Shown here: positions 38,545-48,287 of the stretch, one piece after another
How positions within the stretch are numbered: position 1 is the stretch's first letter
Layout of the letters: each line of letters opens with the position of its first letter
Assembly (NCBI GenBank): GCA_900473805.1
Contig: UCMS01000006.1
Span: 124,001 to 188,000, forward strand
Origin: Hyphomicrobiales bacterium
GTDB taxonomy: Bacteria; Pseudomonadota; Alphaproteobacteria; Rhizobiales; Rhizobiaceae
Direction: 5' to 3'
Length of the DNA: 64,000 nt
Notes under the pieces: generated by a model
Database searches by the model: none
Told to the model about the DNA's origin: nothing
The model's input: the letters and a program-made list of their open reading frames with translations, nothing else
Translations under genes and position numbers: made by a program

Positions 38545-40002
38545 TCAGGCCGCCGAGCGCCTGCCAGCCTCAAGACGATTACCCGCGTTGCGCGGTTGCT
38601 CGGTCAACGTGAAATCCCCGAGCAGTTCCGACAAGTGTCGCGATTTCGAGCGCATGACGGCGGAGGCCGCGGTGGTCTCCTCAACCATGGCTGCGTTCTG
38701 CTGTGTCGTGCGGTCCATCTCGGTCACGGAGTGCGTGATGTCCTGAATGCCACCCGCCTGATCGCGCGCCGAATTGGCGATGGTCGCGATGACGTCGTCG
38801 ATTTCGGCCACCTTGAGGACGATACCCGCAAGGGTTTGGCTGGTGGTCTCGACCAGGGAAACGCCATGCTTGACCTGATTTGAGCTGGTCCCGATGAGAT
38901 TGCGGATGTCCTTGGCCGCTTCGGCCGAGCGCTGCGCAAGCGCGCGGACCTCCGAGGCGACAACCGCAAATCCCTTGCCGGAATCGCCCGCCCTCGCCGC
39001 CTCCACCCCGGCATTGAGCGCCAGCAGGTTCGTCTGGAACGCGATTTCATCGATGACCGAAACGATCCGGGCAATTTCCTGCGAGCTCGAAGCAATCTGG
39101 CTCATCGCAGATTCGGCCTCCGCCATGATCTCCCCGGTGCGACCGACCTCCTCTCTGGCCTGAGTGGCAACACGGCTTGCGGTCACCGCACCGTCGGAGG
39201 TTTTCCGGACAGCGGTCGTCAACTGGTGCAGCGCCGATGCCGTCTCTTCAAGCGCATGCGCTTGCTGCTCCGTTCTGCGAGACAGGTCTTCGCTGGCGCT
39301 CGACACCTCCTCCACGACATTGGAGAGATCGCCAACCGTTTGCACGATCGTCGTCATGACACCGTCAAGCGCACCGGTCGCCCGGTTGAAATCCTGTCGC
39401 GCAGCATCGTTCTTTTCCGGAAGCATGTCGGTCAGGCGGACCGCAAGATTGCCGCTGGCCAGTTCGTTGAGGGCTCGACCCAAAACCTGCATCGTTCGGC
39501 TGTCGGCTTCGGCATCCGCTGCCCTCTGCCGCTCGAAAGCTTCACGCTCCGAGGCTGCCTGTCCGTTGATATCCTGCAGCAAGACTTCGACTGCGACGGC
39601 AATGTCGGTGAAGATCGATTCCATGATGCTGCGGAGATAGGTTTCGCGCTTGCGCGGCGACCACTTCGTCTCGTCGAGAACGGCGAGCGTCCACTCCGCC
39701 GCATAGATGGAGGCAGCTTTTACGATGAAGTTGGTAAAGCCCGTCTTCTCCGCAATTGACCGGATCACGGGAGCCTGTGCGGAGAAATAGCTCTCGTTGA
39801 AGCTGCCTTCGCAGAGATGCTTGAACTTGACTTTCTCACGCGCCACCACCTCGTCCGACAATACAGAGATCGATGGGTCAAATGACTTATAGCATCGAAG
39901 GCTGACACCCTCGATGTGTTTCTCTAATTTATTAAATAATTCCCTTCCGATGGACTGCCTCTCCCCCGTCCACGGCTTTATCTCATCTTCAATATTCTGC
40001 AT
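38545..40002 (-). CDS. Soluble globin-like chemoreceptor (IcpA-like MCP), no proximal His
   Basis: 485 residues, no membrane helix. The N-terminal about 150 residues follow the globin-coupled sensor fold of Hem[48 protein letters not shown] lines up with the HemAT E-F helix region. The proximal heme-ligand histidine position, however, is Ala84. A HAMP-like segment (about 170-220) and a full MCP signalling domain follow (hairpin tip [48 protein letters not shown]). There is no C-terminal CheR pentapeptide. Cytosolic chemoreceptors of this type occur in rhizobia as Icp proteins. Heme binding is doubtful because of the missing ligand. Confidence 0.88.
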   Translation of the reverse strand: MQNIEDEIKPWTGERQSIGRELFNKLEKHIEGVSLRCYKSFDPSISVLSDEVVAREKVKFKHLCEGSFNESYFSAQAPVIRSIAEKTGFTNFIVKAASIYAAEWTLAVLDETKWSPRKRETYLRSIMESIFTDIAVAVEVLLQDINGQAASEREAFERQRAADAEADSRTMQVLGRALNELASGNLAVRLTDMLPEKNDAARQDFNRATGALDGVMTTIVQTVGDLSNVVEEVSSASEDLSRRTEQQAHALEETASALHQLTTAVRKTSDGAVTASRVATQAREEVGRTGEIMAEAESAMSQIASSSQEIARIVSVIDEIAFQTNLLALNAGVEAARAGDSGKGFAVVASEVRALAQRSAEAAKDIRNLIGTSSNQVKHGVSLVETTSQTLAGIVLKVAEIDDVIATIANSARDQAGGIQDITHSVTEMDRTTQQNAAMVEETTAASAVMRSKSRHLSELLGDFTLTEQPRNAGNRLEAGRRSAA

Positions 40003-40115
40003 GTTTGCCCACCTTGACTATGATGGGGCAAAGTCCCGAAACGGCGTTAATTTTTTATATCGATTAAATTCCATATTTTGGTAGAAAGATTTCCTCTGTC
40101 ATGCGTGCCCTTGGG

Positions 40116-41519
40116 TTACGGGCGAGCTTCACCTCGGACCTTCAGGTAGAAGCGCAGACACAGCATGATCGCGGCACTGGAAAGTCCCATCACGAAGCCG
40201 ATCCAGATGCCGGTCCCACCGACGCCGAGCGGAAAGGCGAGCAACCAGGCGAGGAGGAAGCCGATCGGCCAGTAGGCAACCAATGCCATGATCATCGGCA
40301 CCCGCGCGTCCTTCAGCCCCCGCAGCAGGCCACTGGCGATCGCCTGCAGCCCATCGACCAGCTGAAAGATGCCCGCGATGGCGACCAGCGGGCCGGCATA
40401 GGCGAGCACCGCGGCCGCATCCGGCGTATGTTCGTTGAGAAAGGCGCCGGCGAGTACCTGCGGGATTGCCATGAACAAGACCCCGCCCGTCAGCGACAGC
40501 ACCGCCGCGATGCTGGTCACGGTAATGGCCGCCCGCACCAATTCACCATGATTTCCGCGTCCATGTGCGACACCGACCCGCACTGTCGCCGCCTGGGAGA
40601 GGCCAAGCGGGATCATAAATGCGATTGATGCCAGCTGCAGCGCAATCCCATGCGCGGCGAGTTCGATTGTGCCGATACGTCCCATCAGCAACGACGCACC
40701 GGTAAACAGGCTGACTTCGGCGAGAACCGTGACGCTGATCGGCAGGCCGAGATGGAGGACTTCCCGAAACGCCTGCCAGTCGGGCCGCCAGAAACGGATG
40801 AAGAGTTCGTAGCGCTTCGTCTCTTCGCGGGTCTGCAGGTAGACCACCATGGCGAGGAAGCTCACCCACTGTACGATGACGGCGACGATTGCCGCCCCCG
40901 TCATTCCGAGCGCCGGAAAACCGAAATGACCGAGCACAAGGCAGTAGGCCAGTATCGCATTCAAGACGAGGATGCCGAGTGTTACCCACAGCACGATCCG
41001 CGCACGGCCGGTGGCACTGACAAGCGCCCGCAGAACCGCAAAGAGCAGCGCCGGCAGAAGGCCGAACTGGATGATGCGCACATAACCCGCCGTAAGGCTG
41101 GCCACCTCGGGCTTCTGTCCCAAGGCCAACAGGATCGTTTCTGCATGATAGAAAAGTGGCGCCGTCAGCAGTGTGTAGAGGATCGCCACCCACATGCCCA
41201 TCCGGATCGAGCGACGCACCGAGATCACGTCGCTGCGGCCATAGGCCTGCGCCACCATGGGAATGACGGCCATCGAGAAGCCGGAGCCGAAGATGAAGAT
41301 CGTGAAGAAGAACTGGCCGGCCAGCACCATCGCCGCCAGCGGAACCGCGCCGAGCTGCCCGACGATCACCACATCGGTCGTGTGAATGCCAAGCTGCGCC
41401 AGTTGTGCCCCAATCAGCGGGATGCCGAGCGAAAGGGTCGCGCGGATATGCGACATCCAGCTCCCGGCTTCATCCCGGGTGGAGCTCTGGGTTTCGAGCG
41501 GAACGGCGTCGACCTGCAT
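40116..41519 (-). CDS. MATE-family multidrug exporter (NorM/DinF-like)
   Basis: 467 residues with about 12 hydrophobic helices. Family motifs: LSLGIPLIGAQLAQLGIHTTDVVIVGQLGAVPLAAMVLAGQ at the start, GSGFSMAVIPMVAQAYGR, and the second repeat ISVTVLAEVSLFTGASLLMGRIGTIELAAHGIALQLASIAFMIPLGLSQAATVRVGVAHGRGN. These transporters export drugs or metabolites using Na+ or H+ gradients. Start set to MQVDAVPLE at 41519, because the upstream in-frame residues are basic and not part of the family. Single-gene unit. Confidence 0.92.
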   Translation of the reverse strand: MQVDAVPLETQSSTRDEAGSWMSHIRATLSLGIPLIGAQLAQLGIHTTDVVIVGQLGAVPLAAMVLAGQFFFTIFIFGSGFSMAVIPMVAQAYGRSDVISVRRSIRMGMWVAILYTLLTAPLFYHAETILLALGQKPEVASLTAGYVRIIQFGLLPALLFAVLRALVSATGRARIVLWVTLGILVLNAILAYCLVLGHFGFPALGMTGAAIVAVIVQWVSFLAMVVYLQTREETKRYELFIRFWRPDWQAFREVLHLGLPISVTVLAEVSLFTGASLLMGRIGTIELAAHGIALQLASIAFMIPLGLSQAATVRVGVAHGRGNHGELVRAAITVTSIAAVLSLTGGVLFMAIPQVLAGAFLNEHTPDAAAVLAYAGPLVAIAGIFQLVDGLQAIASGLLRGLKDARVPMIMALVAYWPIGFLLAWLLAFPLGVGGTGIWIGFVMGLSSAAIMLCLRFYLKVRGEARP

Positions 41520-41763
41520 GACTTTGATCTCAACAAAAAAGCCGCTTCCAGGGACTGGCGAGCGGCATGTCGCAGATGGATAAGTGGCCGCAAGCGAACC
41601 GGCAAGATGAAATCGACAGACTGCAGAAATATTGGTCGAAGCATCACCAAAATTGATGAAAAAAGAGGCGTAAAGAAGTCGTTTCCGGACCGGGCCGTCC
41701 TTTCCCACATCGCTGTTGCCGGTTTACGTTTGCCCGCAAGACGGCAGTGAACAGGACGGATGA

Positions 41764-42243
41764 ATGCTGGAATTAGTTTGGAAAGGCATCGTGATTGGTG
41801 CCGGCGCAACGCTGGCCATGGACATCTGGGCCGTCGCACTGACGCTGGCCTTCGGCCAGCCCCGCGCCAACTGGGCCCCGGTCGGCCGCTGGTTCTATCA
41901 TTTGAAGAACGGGAAAGTCTTTCACGACAGCATCGCCGACGCCGCACCCTATCGGCATGAACTGGCACTCGGCTGGCTCAGCCACTATGCCGTCGGCATT
42001 CTCTACGGTGTCATTCTTGTTCTCATCGTCGGGCCGACGTGGCTGGCAGAACCGACCTTCCTGCCCGCCTGGATCTGGGGGATCGCGACCGTCGCAGCCG
42101 GCTGGTTCCTGCTGCAGCCTGGCCTCGGTATCGGCTGGGCGGCATCGAGAACGCCCAATCCGAACAAGGTGCGTGCGCTCAATCTTTGCGCCCACACGGT
42201 TTTCGGCCTTGGGCTCTGGGCAACGGCCCTGGCGATCCGCTAA
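41764..42243 (+). CDS. DUF2938 membrane protein
   Basis: 159 residues with four hydrophobic segments. WKGIVIGAGATLAMDIWAVALTLAFGQPRANWAPVGRWFYHLKNGKVFHDSIADAAPYRHELALGWLSHYAVGILYGVILVLIVG and GLGIGWAASRTPNPNKVRALNLCAHTVFGLGLW match DUF2938. No function is known for the family. The ATG at 41764 fits the family start. Confidence 0.85.
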   Translation: MLELVWKGIVIGAGATLAMDIWAVALTLAFGQPRANWAPVGRWFYHLKNGKVFHDSIADAAPYRHELALGWLSHYAVGILYGVILVLIVGPTWLAEPTFLPAWIWGIATVAAGWFLLQPGLGIGWAASRTPNPNKVRALNLCAHTVFGLGLWATALAIR

Positions 42244-42290
42244 TCACGCACAAATGTCAGCCGCAGGTCTGCGACCTGCGCCACCGGTCC

Positions 42291-43214
42291 TCAGATATCG
42301 CCCGAAAACGTATCGCACGCGCTGACATTGCCGCTGTCATAGCCACGCTTGAACCACTTCATACGCTGGGCAGACGTGCCGTGGTTGAAGGCATCCGGCA
42401 CGACATAACCCTGGCTGCGCTTCTGCAGGGTGTCGTCGCCGATCTGTTGGGCGGCGTTCAGCGCCTCTTCCAGGTCGCCGTCGGAGAGAATGCCCTCCTT
42501 GTCCGCAGACTTCGCCCAGATGCCGGCATAACAATCTGCCTGCAACTCGACGCGTACCGACATCCTGTTGGCCTCGCGCTCGCCCATTGCCTGTCGCTGA
42601 CGGTTGAATTCGGGCAACACACCGGTGAGGTTCTGGACGTGATGACCGACCTCATGTGCAATCACATAGGCCTGGGCGAAGTCGCCTGCGGCATCAAACT
42701 GTTGCTCCAGCTGGGCAAAGAATTGCGTATCCAGATAGACCTTGCGGTCACCAGGGCAATAGAACGGGCCGGTCGCGGATGACGCCTGGCCGCACGCAGA
42801 CCGCGTCGAACCGCTGAACAGCACCAGCGTCGGCTCTGGATACGTTTCCCCGGACTGCTGGAAGATGGTCGACCAAGTGGTTTCCGTCTCCGCAAGCACG
42901 GTCCGGACAAAGGCGGTCATCTCGTCATCGGATGGTGTCGAAGGCCTGGAGCCGACCTGTTGCTCGTAGCCCGAGCCGCCAGACATGTTGCCCTCACCCA
43001 GCACCTGCAGCATGTCGATGCCCATGGCCTTCAACACGAAGTAGATGACAACCAGAAAGATGATGGTCCCGAAGCTCAGGCCACCGCCACGACGACCGCC
43101 CATGGGGATCTGAATACCGGACCGGCCAAACGGGTTTCGACCAAAACCGCCACCAGATGATTGCCCGCGCCGATCCTCGATATTGTCCGACTGCCGACGG
43201 CCCTTCCATTCCAT
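42291..43214 (-). CDS. ypfJ: YpfJ-type neutral zinc metallopeptidase
   Basis: 307 residues. N-terminal cytoplasmic Gly/Arg-rich tail (RRGQSSGGGFGRNPFGRSGIQIPMGGRRGGG), one membrane helix (LSFGTIIFLVVIYFVLKAMG), and a periplasmic peptidase domain with HEVGHHVQ (HExxH zinc site, about residue 190) and a downstream ELQADCYAGIWA, which supplies the third ligand Glu. Also conserved: ACGQASSATGPFYCPGDRKVYLDTQFF. The family is named for E. coli YpfJ; substrates are unknown. Confidence 0.93.
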   Translation of the reverse strand: MEWKGRRQSDNIEDRRGQSSGGGFGRNPFGRSGIQIPMGGRRGGGLSFGTIIFLVVIYFVLKAMGIDMLQVLGEGNMSGGSGYEQQVGSRPSTPSDDEMTAFVRTVLAETETTWSTIFQQSGETYPEPTLVLFSGSTRSACGQASSATGPFYCPGDRKVYLDTQFFAQLEQQFDAAGDFAQAYVIAHEVGHHVQNLTGVLPEFNRQRQAMGEREANRMSVRVELQADCYAGIWAKSADKEGILSDGDLEEALNAAQQIGDDTLQKRSQGYVVPDAFNHGTSAQRMKWFKRGYDSGNVSACDTFSGDI

Positions 43215-43302
43215 GGTGCTTCCTCTCTCCGCTACTGCCCCTCACAATGAGAAGATAGCCGAACTGTTCCCTAACACCATAGACCGAAAGCTGTCTTGGA
43301 GA

Positions 43303-43800
43303 TCAGGGGGCAAGCGGTCGAGCATCCCGCCTCAACCGCCATTGGAAGAAAACAACGATCAGGAGCAGCATACCGATCGCCAGAAGATGGGCATGCCCCT
43401 GCCCTTCACCGAACAACAGCCGGTGCATGAGGCGTCCCGGCAGGAGGGTGAAGGCGCCAGCAGTCAGGAGCGCCAACGAATAGAGATTGCCGACATGTCG
43501 GCGATGCTCCGCAATCCGCCCGGTCCGCGCTGCAGCAACGGCCTGCCAGCTGCCGACCAGCGTCATCACCGAGAGGATATGGATCGGGCTGAAGCCATAA
43601 AACAGGCGGAGCGAATGAATGAAGAAGCTCGACACCGACGTGAGGACCATGATGCCGATCCAGATCCGCCCGAGGATCCTGTGTGTCTTCGTGCCCTTGG
43701 TGGCGAGGAGCAGATAGGCGCCGAGAAGAAGAGCTGAGAGGGCCGTGATCACATGGACCTGGATGGCAGGGGAGGCTTGCTGGAGCAGAGAAATCGACAT
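43303..43800 (-). CDS. DUF2306 four-helix membrane protein
   Basis: 165 residues from MSISLLQQASPAIQVHVITALSALLLGAYLLLATKGTKTHRILGRIWIGIMVLTSVSSFFIH. H-x-x-x-G and GTxxHRxLGRxW are the hallmark of DUF2306 (YozB-like) proteins. Four membrane helices. Divergent from the LytTR gene with 105 bases between starts, so probably controlled by it. Function unknown. Confidence 0.85.
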   Translation of the reverse strand: MSISLLQQASPAIQVHVITALSALLLGAYLLLATKGTKTHRILGRIWIGIMVLTSVSSFFIHSLRLFYGFSPIHILSVMTLVGSWQAVAAARTGRIAEHRRHVGNLYSLALLTAGAFTLLPGRLMHRLLFGEGQGHAHLLAIGMLLLIVVFFQWRLRRDARPLAP

Positions 43801-43870
43801 CGGGCTTGCCTTGGACAGGATCAGAGGTTCAATGGACGGTGTCGTGCTGATCGCGCCGGGCGGCCTGCGC

Positions 43871-43885
43871 GGCAAACGTTTTGCC
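43871..43885. promoter_or_regulatory. Dyad upstream of LytTR gene
   Basis: GGCAAA - CGT - TTTGCC, a perfect 6-bp inverted repeat 20 bases upstream of the GTG start of the LytTR gene, in the short divergent region with DUF2306. It could be an operator or a leader hairpin. Weak without expression data. Confidence 0.35.
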
Positions 43886-43905
43886 GTCGATGTCGAGAGA
43901 AATTC

Positions 43906-44709
43906 GTGAACAGCACCGTCTTGCAGTCTGCGCTTCGTGAATGGACAACGCTGATCCGGTCACCCCGCCTGTGGGCGACCTTCGCCATTGTGGTTGCCAT
44001 CTTCGTCGCCACCGGCCCTTCCGGCACCATGCAGGGCATGGGCCTTGCCGAACGGGCGGCCTTCTGGACCTTGCTTCATGCGGCGGCCTGGGCGGTGGCG
44101 ATCGCCATCATCACGCTTGGGGAAATCTGGCTGGGGGAGCACATATCGAGCACGCTCGCGCTACTCACCATCAACGCCGTCATCGCCACCCCCTTCGTGG
44201 CAGCCGCAGTCGAGCTTGTCCGATGGTCATGGCTCGGCCTGACACCGACCACCCTCTCCTATGGCAGCCAGCTCGCCGTCTGTCTGCCACTCTCCATCCT
44301 CTTTAGCCTGCTAACCCATATGACGATGTCGGCAGGACCGCCCGCTCCTGAACCGCCCCAGCTGACGGAGGTGTCAGCTCCAATCCCGCAGGTACCCCCG
44401 CCGCTGCTTGCCCGCCTGAAGCCGGACATCCGCGGACCGATCCTGCATCTCACCGTCGAGGACCACTACACCGTCGTCACCACGGCGCGCGGGCGCCAGT
44501 TGATATTGCTGCGTTTCTCCGACGCGCTGGGCGAACTCGGCACCACCGATGGCTTGCAGACCCACCGCTCCCATTGGGTGGCAGCTGACCATGTTGCGAG
44601 GCTGGAAAAAGCCGGCGGTCGCGCCGTCATCCGGTTGAAATCGGGCACGGCCGTGCCGGTCAGCCGCAGCTATTCCGACACGGTACGGAGTCGTTTCGGC
44701 GCGTTGTAG
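43906..44709 (+). CDS. Membrane-anchored LytTR transcriptional regulator
   Basis: 267 residues from a GTG start (43906) with TCGAGAGA upstream. Four hydrophobic helices in the N-terminal half (LWATFAIVVAIFVATG, FWTLLHAAAWAVAIAIITLGEIWLG, TLALLTINAVIATPFVAAAVELV, LAVCLPLSILFSLLTHM), then a proline-rich linker, then a LytTR DNA-binding domain (about 175-267): LHLTVEDHYTVVTTARGRQLILLRFSDALGELGTTDGLQTHRSHWVAADHVARLEKAGGRAVIRLKSGTAVPVSRSY. No receiver domain, so it senses through the membrane part rather than by phosphorylation. Divergent from DUF2306. Confidence 0.9.
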   Translation: MNSTVLQSALREWTTLIRSPRLWATFAIVVAIFVATGPSGTMQGMGLAERAAFWTLLHAAAWAVAIAIITLGEIWLGEHISSTLALLTINAVIATPFVAAAVELVRWSWLGLTPTTLSYGSQLAVCLPLSILFSLLTHMTMSAGPPAPEPPQLTEVSAPIPQVPPPLLARLKPDIRGPILHLTVEDHYTVVTTARGRQLILLRFSDALGELGTTDGLQTHRSHWVAADHVARLEKAGGRAVIRLKSGTAVPVSRSYSDTVRSRFGAL

Positions 44710-44715
44710 GGGACG

Positions 44716-45384
44716 TCAATTTTTGGCGTAACCGTATTCGCCGCCGCGCGACAGCGCCCGTTGATAGGCAGGACGCGCACGGATGCGCTCGATCCAGCCT
44801 CTCAGCACGGACGTGTCCTTGCCATCGGCAATGCGCGTCAATCCAGCCTCGACGGGAAAGCTCATGGCGATGTCGGCAGCGGAAAAGTCCCGGCCAGCAA
44901 ACCATCCATCCTTGCCTACCTCGTTTATCCAGAGATCGAGATGATCGGATAGCTGGGGATCAAGCAGCTTCTTTGAAACACCCTGACTGATCATTCGGGC
45001 CACGGGCCGGATGAAGAAGGGCACCTGCCCGGGAATGCGGGAAAAGATTAGTTTCATCACCAGGAGCGGCATGGCAGAGCCTTCCGCGTAGTGCATCCAG
45101 TAGCGGTAGCGCAGCCTGTCCTCGGTCCCGGCAGAGGGCCTCAGCGCCTCGCCGCCATAGGTCTCGATCAGATATTCCATGATCGCACCGCTTTCGGCGA
45201 TCACGCGGCCATTGTCCTCGATCACCGGAGACTTGCCGAGCGGATGGACCGCTTTCAGCTCCCTCGGCGCCAGATAGTCCTTTGTCCGATGATAGACTTT
45301 GACCTGATAGTCGAGCCCGAGCTCCTCCAGCAGCCATAGAATGCGGTGGGCGCGAGAGTTGTCGAGGTAATGCACAGTGATCAT
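44716..45384 (-). CDS. Glutathione S-transferase
   Basis: 222 residues. N-terminal thioredoxin-like domain MITVHYLDNSRAHRILWLLEELGLDYQVKVYHR...LKAVHPLGKSPVIEDNGRVIAESGAIMEYLIETYG with the conserved cis-Pro (KSPV) and ES glutathione site, and a helical C-terminal domain ending ADIAMSFPVEAGLTRI...ARPAYQRAL. The LDNSRAHR start is that of the YfcG/GstA-like bacterial group using Ser or Asn for thiol activation. Ends 7 bases from the converging LytTR gene. Confidence 0.9.
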   Translation of the reverse strand: MITVHYLDNSRAHRILWLLEELGLDYQVKVYHRTKDYLAPRELKAVHPLGKSPVIEDNGRVIAESGAIMEYLIETYGGEALRPSAGTEDRLRYRYWMHYAEGSAMPLLVMKLIFSRIPGQVPFFIRPVARMISQGVSKKLLDPQLSDHLDLWINEVGKDGWFAGRDFSAADIAMSFPVEAGLTRIADGKDTSVLRGWIERIRARPAYQRALSRGGEYGYAKN

Positions 45385-45551
45385 GAAGAAGCATCCCAAT
45401 GGCCATGAACAGCCTATCTAGGGCCGATCACAAGTCACGTCGACCGTGCGGGGCAAGTTTCAGAGGCCTCGACACAGATTCGCCGATTGGCAGCACATTG
45501 TTCCACATGCCACTATCGGCCGGGGGATGAGTCATTTTGGAGGAGACTGCA

Positions 45552-46577
45552 ATGAAGGCAATGCGCCTGGAAGGGATCGGACAACTGTTCACGCGGGAGG
45601 TGGACAAGCCGACACCCGGCCCGGATGATCTCTTGGTTCGCGTCGAGGCATGCGGAGTCTGCGGCACCGATCGCCACCTGTTTCACGGAGAATTTCCCTC
45701 CAGGCCGCCGGTGACGCTTGGCCATGAATTCTCCGGCATCATCGAAGCCACGGGATCGCATGTGTCGGGCTTTGCCGTGGGTGATCGCATCACCGGCGAC
45801 CCCAATATCGCCTGCGGCCGCTGCAGCCACTGCGTCAACGGTCGCGTCAATCTCTGCCGCAACCTGCAGGCGATCGGCATCCATCGCGATGGCGGCTTTG
45901 CGGACTATGTGCTCGTCCCGCAAAAGCAGGCTTTCCTCCTTCCCGCCGAGCTCGACCCCATGCATGGCGCCTTCTGCGAACCGCTCGCCTGCTGCCTGCA
46001 CGGCATCGACCTCGCCGGCATACAGGCGGGTTCGTCGGTGGTTGTTCTCGGCGGCGGTGTCATTGGTCTGCTGGCGGTTCAGCTGGCGCGGCTTGCCGGA
46101 GCGACGACGGTGATCCTCTCGACCCGCCAGGCTTCACGGCGCACCCTGGCAGAAGAGCTGGGCGCGACCGCAAGTGTCGATCCCTCTGCCGCCGACATCA
46201 TCGAAACCATAGCCGGCCCCAACGGGCTCGTACCCGGTGGCGTCGATGTCGTGCTCGAATGCGCCGGTGTGGGTGAAACAGTAATCCAGGCGACGAAACT
46301 CGCCCGCCCCGGCGGGACGGCGGTCATCTTGGGTGTCATGCCGCAAGGTGAGACGATTTCCATCGAGCCTTTTGACCTGCTCTTCCGAGAGGTGAAACTC
46401 GTCACCTCCTTCCTCAACCCCTTCACCCACCGCCGGGCTGCCGATCTGATCGCCTCCGGCAAGATCGAGGTCGAGCGGCTGATATCGCGCAAGGTCTCGC
46501 TCGCCGAAGCGCCCGCTGTCGTGAGCAATCCGCCGGCAAAGGGCGAGGTCAAGGTTCTGGTGGTGCCGGGTCTTTAA
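45552..46577 (+). CDS. Zinc-dependent alcohol/polyol dehydrogenase
   Basis: 341 residues, medium-chain dehydrogenase. Catalytic zinc motif EACGVCGTDRHLFHGEFPSRPPVTLGHEFSG, structural zinc cysteines in CGRCSHCVNGRVNLC, proton relay FCEPLACCLHGID, and Rossmann motif VLGGGVIGLLAVQLARLAGA. The pattern is closest to sorbitol, threonine or L-iditol dehydrogenases (FCEP). Start at 45552 is fixed by GGAGGAG 8 bases upstream. The true sugar alcohol or alcohol cannot be read from the sequence. Confidence 0.9.
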   Translation: MKAMRLEGIGQLFTREVDKPTPGPDDLLVRVEACGVCGTDRHLFHGEFPSRPPVTLGHEFSGIIEATGSHVSGFAVGDRITGDPNIACGRCSHCVNGRVNLCRNLQAIGIHRDGGFADYVLVPQKQAFLLPAELDPMHGAFCEPLACCLHGIDLAGIQAGSSVVVLGGGVIGLLAVQLARLAGATTVILSTRQASRRTLAEELGATASVDPSAADIIETIAGPNGLVPGGVDVVLECAGVGETVIQATKLARPGGTAVILGVMPQGETISIEPFDLLFREVKLVTSFLNPFTHRRAADLIASGKIEVERLISRKVSLAEAPAVVSNPPAKGEVKVLVVPGL

Positions 46578-46601
46578 ACCTGACGGATGCAGCGCCCGCA
46601 G

Positions 46602-48098
46602 TCACACTGCGGGACGCTTGTCCTTCCAGGGGCGCGCCTGCTCCAGTTGTCCGGCGAGCGAGAAGAGGGTTTCCTCCTCCGCAAAACGCCCGACGAAATG
46701 CATGCCGATGGGCAGGCCTTCCGGCGACCAGCCTAAGGGGACCGACATGGCCGGCTGGCCCGTTACGTTGAAGACCGGCGTCCAGGGGATGAACTCGAAG
46801 GTCTGCGCCGCCAGTTGCTCGGCAATCCCGAGCTTTCGCAGCAGCCATCCGCCGCCGACATGGCCGAGAACCTTGAGAAGCGCCTTTTCCACGGACGAGG
46901 GCTGCAGCGCTCCAATCTTCACCGGCAGCGAAGACAGCACCGGCGTCATGAGCACGTCGTAGTCGCTGAAGAAGCCGAGGACCGAGCGGCTGGAAAGCTT
47001 GAGATAACGGTGTGCCGCAATCAGTTCGGCCGCCGAGAACCCGTCGCCCAGCAAGCCCATGCCGAAGGACGAGGCATCGTAGTCGCCCGGACGGATCGGC
47101 ACGCCAAAAGTCTGGGCGGTGAATTCGATGTCTGCGCGAAGCTCCCCGGCGAGAGCCGTGAGAAAGGCCATGGAAAAGGCCTCGCGATCCACCGGTGGAG
47201 CCGCCTCGACGACCTCGTGGCCGAGATCGGCAAGAAGCCGCGTGGCTTCGTCGAACGCGGTCGCGACCTCTGCCGAGACTGCTTTGCCCAGCATGGGCGC
47301 TTTGGAAACGGCGATCTTGAGTCTCCCCGGCGGCCTCGAAACGGCATCGAGATAGGAGCCGTTGAACACTGGCAGCGGATGCGGCGACCCCACATCCGGC
47401 CCGTGCGTGGCGTCGAGCACAGCCGCACTGTCGCGCACGCTACGGCTCAGCACGTGTTCGATCGCGAAGCCGGACCAGGCATCGCCGATAAAGGGACCAG
47501 CGGGCGTGCGCCCTCGCGTCGGCTTCAGCCCGAAGACACCGCAGGCCGACGCAGGAATGCGGATGGAACCGCCGCCGTCGCCGCCGGAGGCAATCGGCAC
47601 CATGCCGCTCGCAACCGCCGCAGCCGACCCACCGGAAGAACCGCCGGGTGTCCGGCTAAGATCCCAAGGATTGCGCGCCGGCCCCGTGGCGTTTGGCTCA
47701 GTATAGGGGGTGAGACCGAATTCGGGCGTGTTGGATTTGCCGGCCACGACCAGCCCGGCCTTCTGCCAACGGCGAACAAGCTCGCTGTCTCCCCGCGCCG
47801 GCTGCCCAGCCCAGTACCGGTTGCCATTGCCCGTCGGAACGCCGTCGACCTGCGCCAGCAGGTCCTTGATCAGAAATGGCACGCCTGCCAATGGCCCCTC
47901 GCTCGCGCCCGAGGACACACGGCTGCGCGCCCGCTCGAAAAGCGGCCGCACGACAGCGTTGATCTTTGGATTGACCGCCTCGATCCGCGCGATTGCCGCG
48001 TCCAGAACCTCGCTCGCTGAAACCTCGCCGCGACGGATCAGCGCGGCCAGACCGAGACCGTCGAAATCACCATACTCCAGCAACGTCATCCCCCACAT
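46602..48098 (-). CDS. Amidase-signature family hydrolase
   Basis: 498 residues. Catalytic Lys in [19 protein letters not shown] (about residue 78), cis-Ser and nucleophile Ser in [48 protein letters not shown] (about 150-198). This is the Ser-cisSer-Lys triad of amidase-signature enzymes. The arrangement is closest to 6-aminohexanoate-cyclic-dimer hydrolase/aryl-amidase types, not GatA, since no GatB/GatC partners adjoin it. Ends 24 bases from the converging dehydrogenase gene, with a hairpin (CCCGCAG/CTGCGGG) across its stop codon. Confidence 0.9.
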   Translation of the reverse strand: MWGMTLLEYGDFDGLGLAALIRRGEVSASEVLDAAIARIEAVNPKINAVVRPLFERARSRVSSGASEGPLAGVPFLIKDLLAQVDGVPTGNGNRYWAGQPARGDSELVRRWQKAGLVVAGKSNTPEFGLTPYTEPNATGPARNPWDLSRTPGGSSGGSAAAVASGMVPIASGGDGGGSIRIPASACGVFGLKPTRGRTPAGPFIGDAWSGFAIEHVLSRSVRDSAAVLDATHGPDVGSPHPLPVFNGSYLDAVSRPPGRLKIAVSKAPMLGKAVSAEVATAFDEATRLLADLGHEVVEAAPPVDREAFSMAFLTALAGELRADIEFTAQTFGVPIRPGDYDASSFGMGLLGDGFSAAELIAAHRYLKLSSRSVLGFFSDYDVLMTPVLSSLPVKIGALQPSSVEKALLKVLGHVGGGWLLRKLGIAEQLAAQTFEFIPWTPVFNVTGQPAMSVPLGWSPEGLPIGMHFVGRFAEEETLFSLAGQLEQARPWKDKRPAV

Positions 48099-48287
48099 CG
48101 ACTCCGCGATCTCGAGAGCATCGGGAGGAAACCGTGTGATGACAAGAGAAAACCGCCATCAACCGTGCAGTCGAATATAAAGGAGTACTTAACCATGCGG
48201 AGCTAGATTCAGGGTGGAACCCGGTCGCGCACCGGGATGGCGGCTGTCGCCGCTACGCTTGCATCAAGGCTAATGAGGGAAAGGCCC

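Noticed and set aside
36861..38573. Upstream extension of the yqeY frame to 38573
   Set aside because: The extension is antisense to carA. The YqeY family starts at MLRDVLAN, 36860.
46584..46613. Hairpin CCCGCAG-TCACA-CTGCGGG at the converging dehydrogenase and amidase ends
   Set aside because: It overlaps the amidase stop codon and lacks a T run on both strands; mentioned under the amidase but not listed as a terminator.
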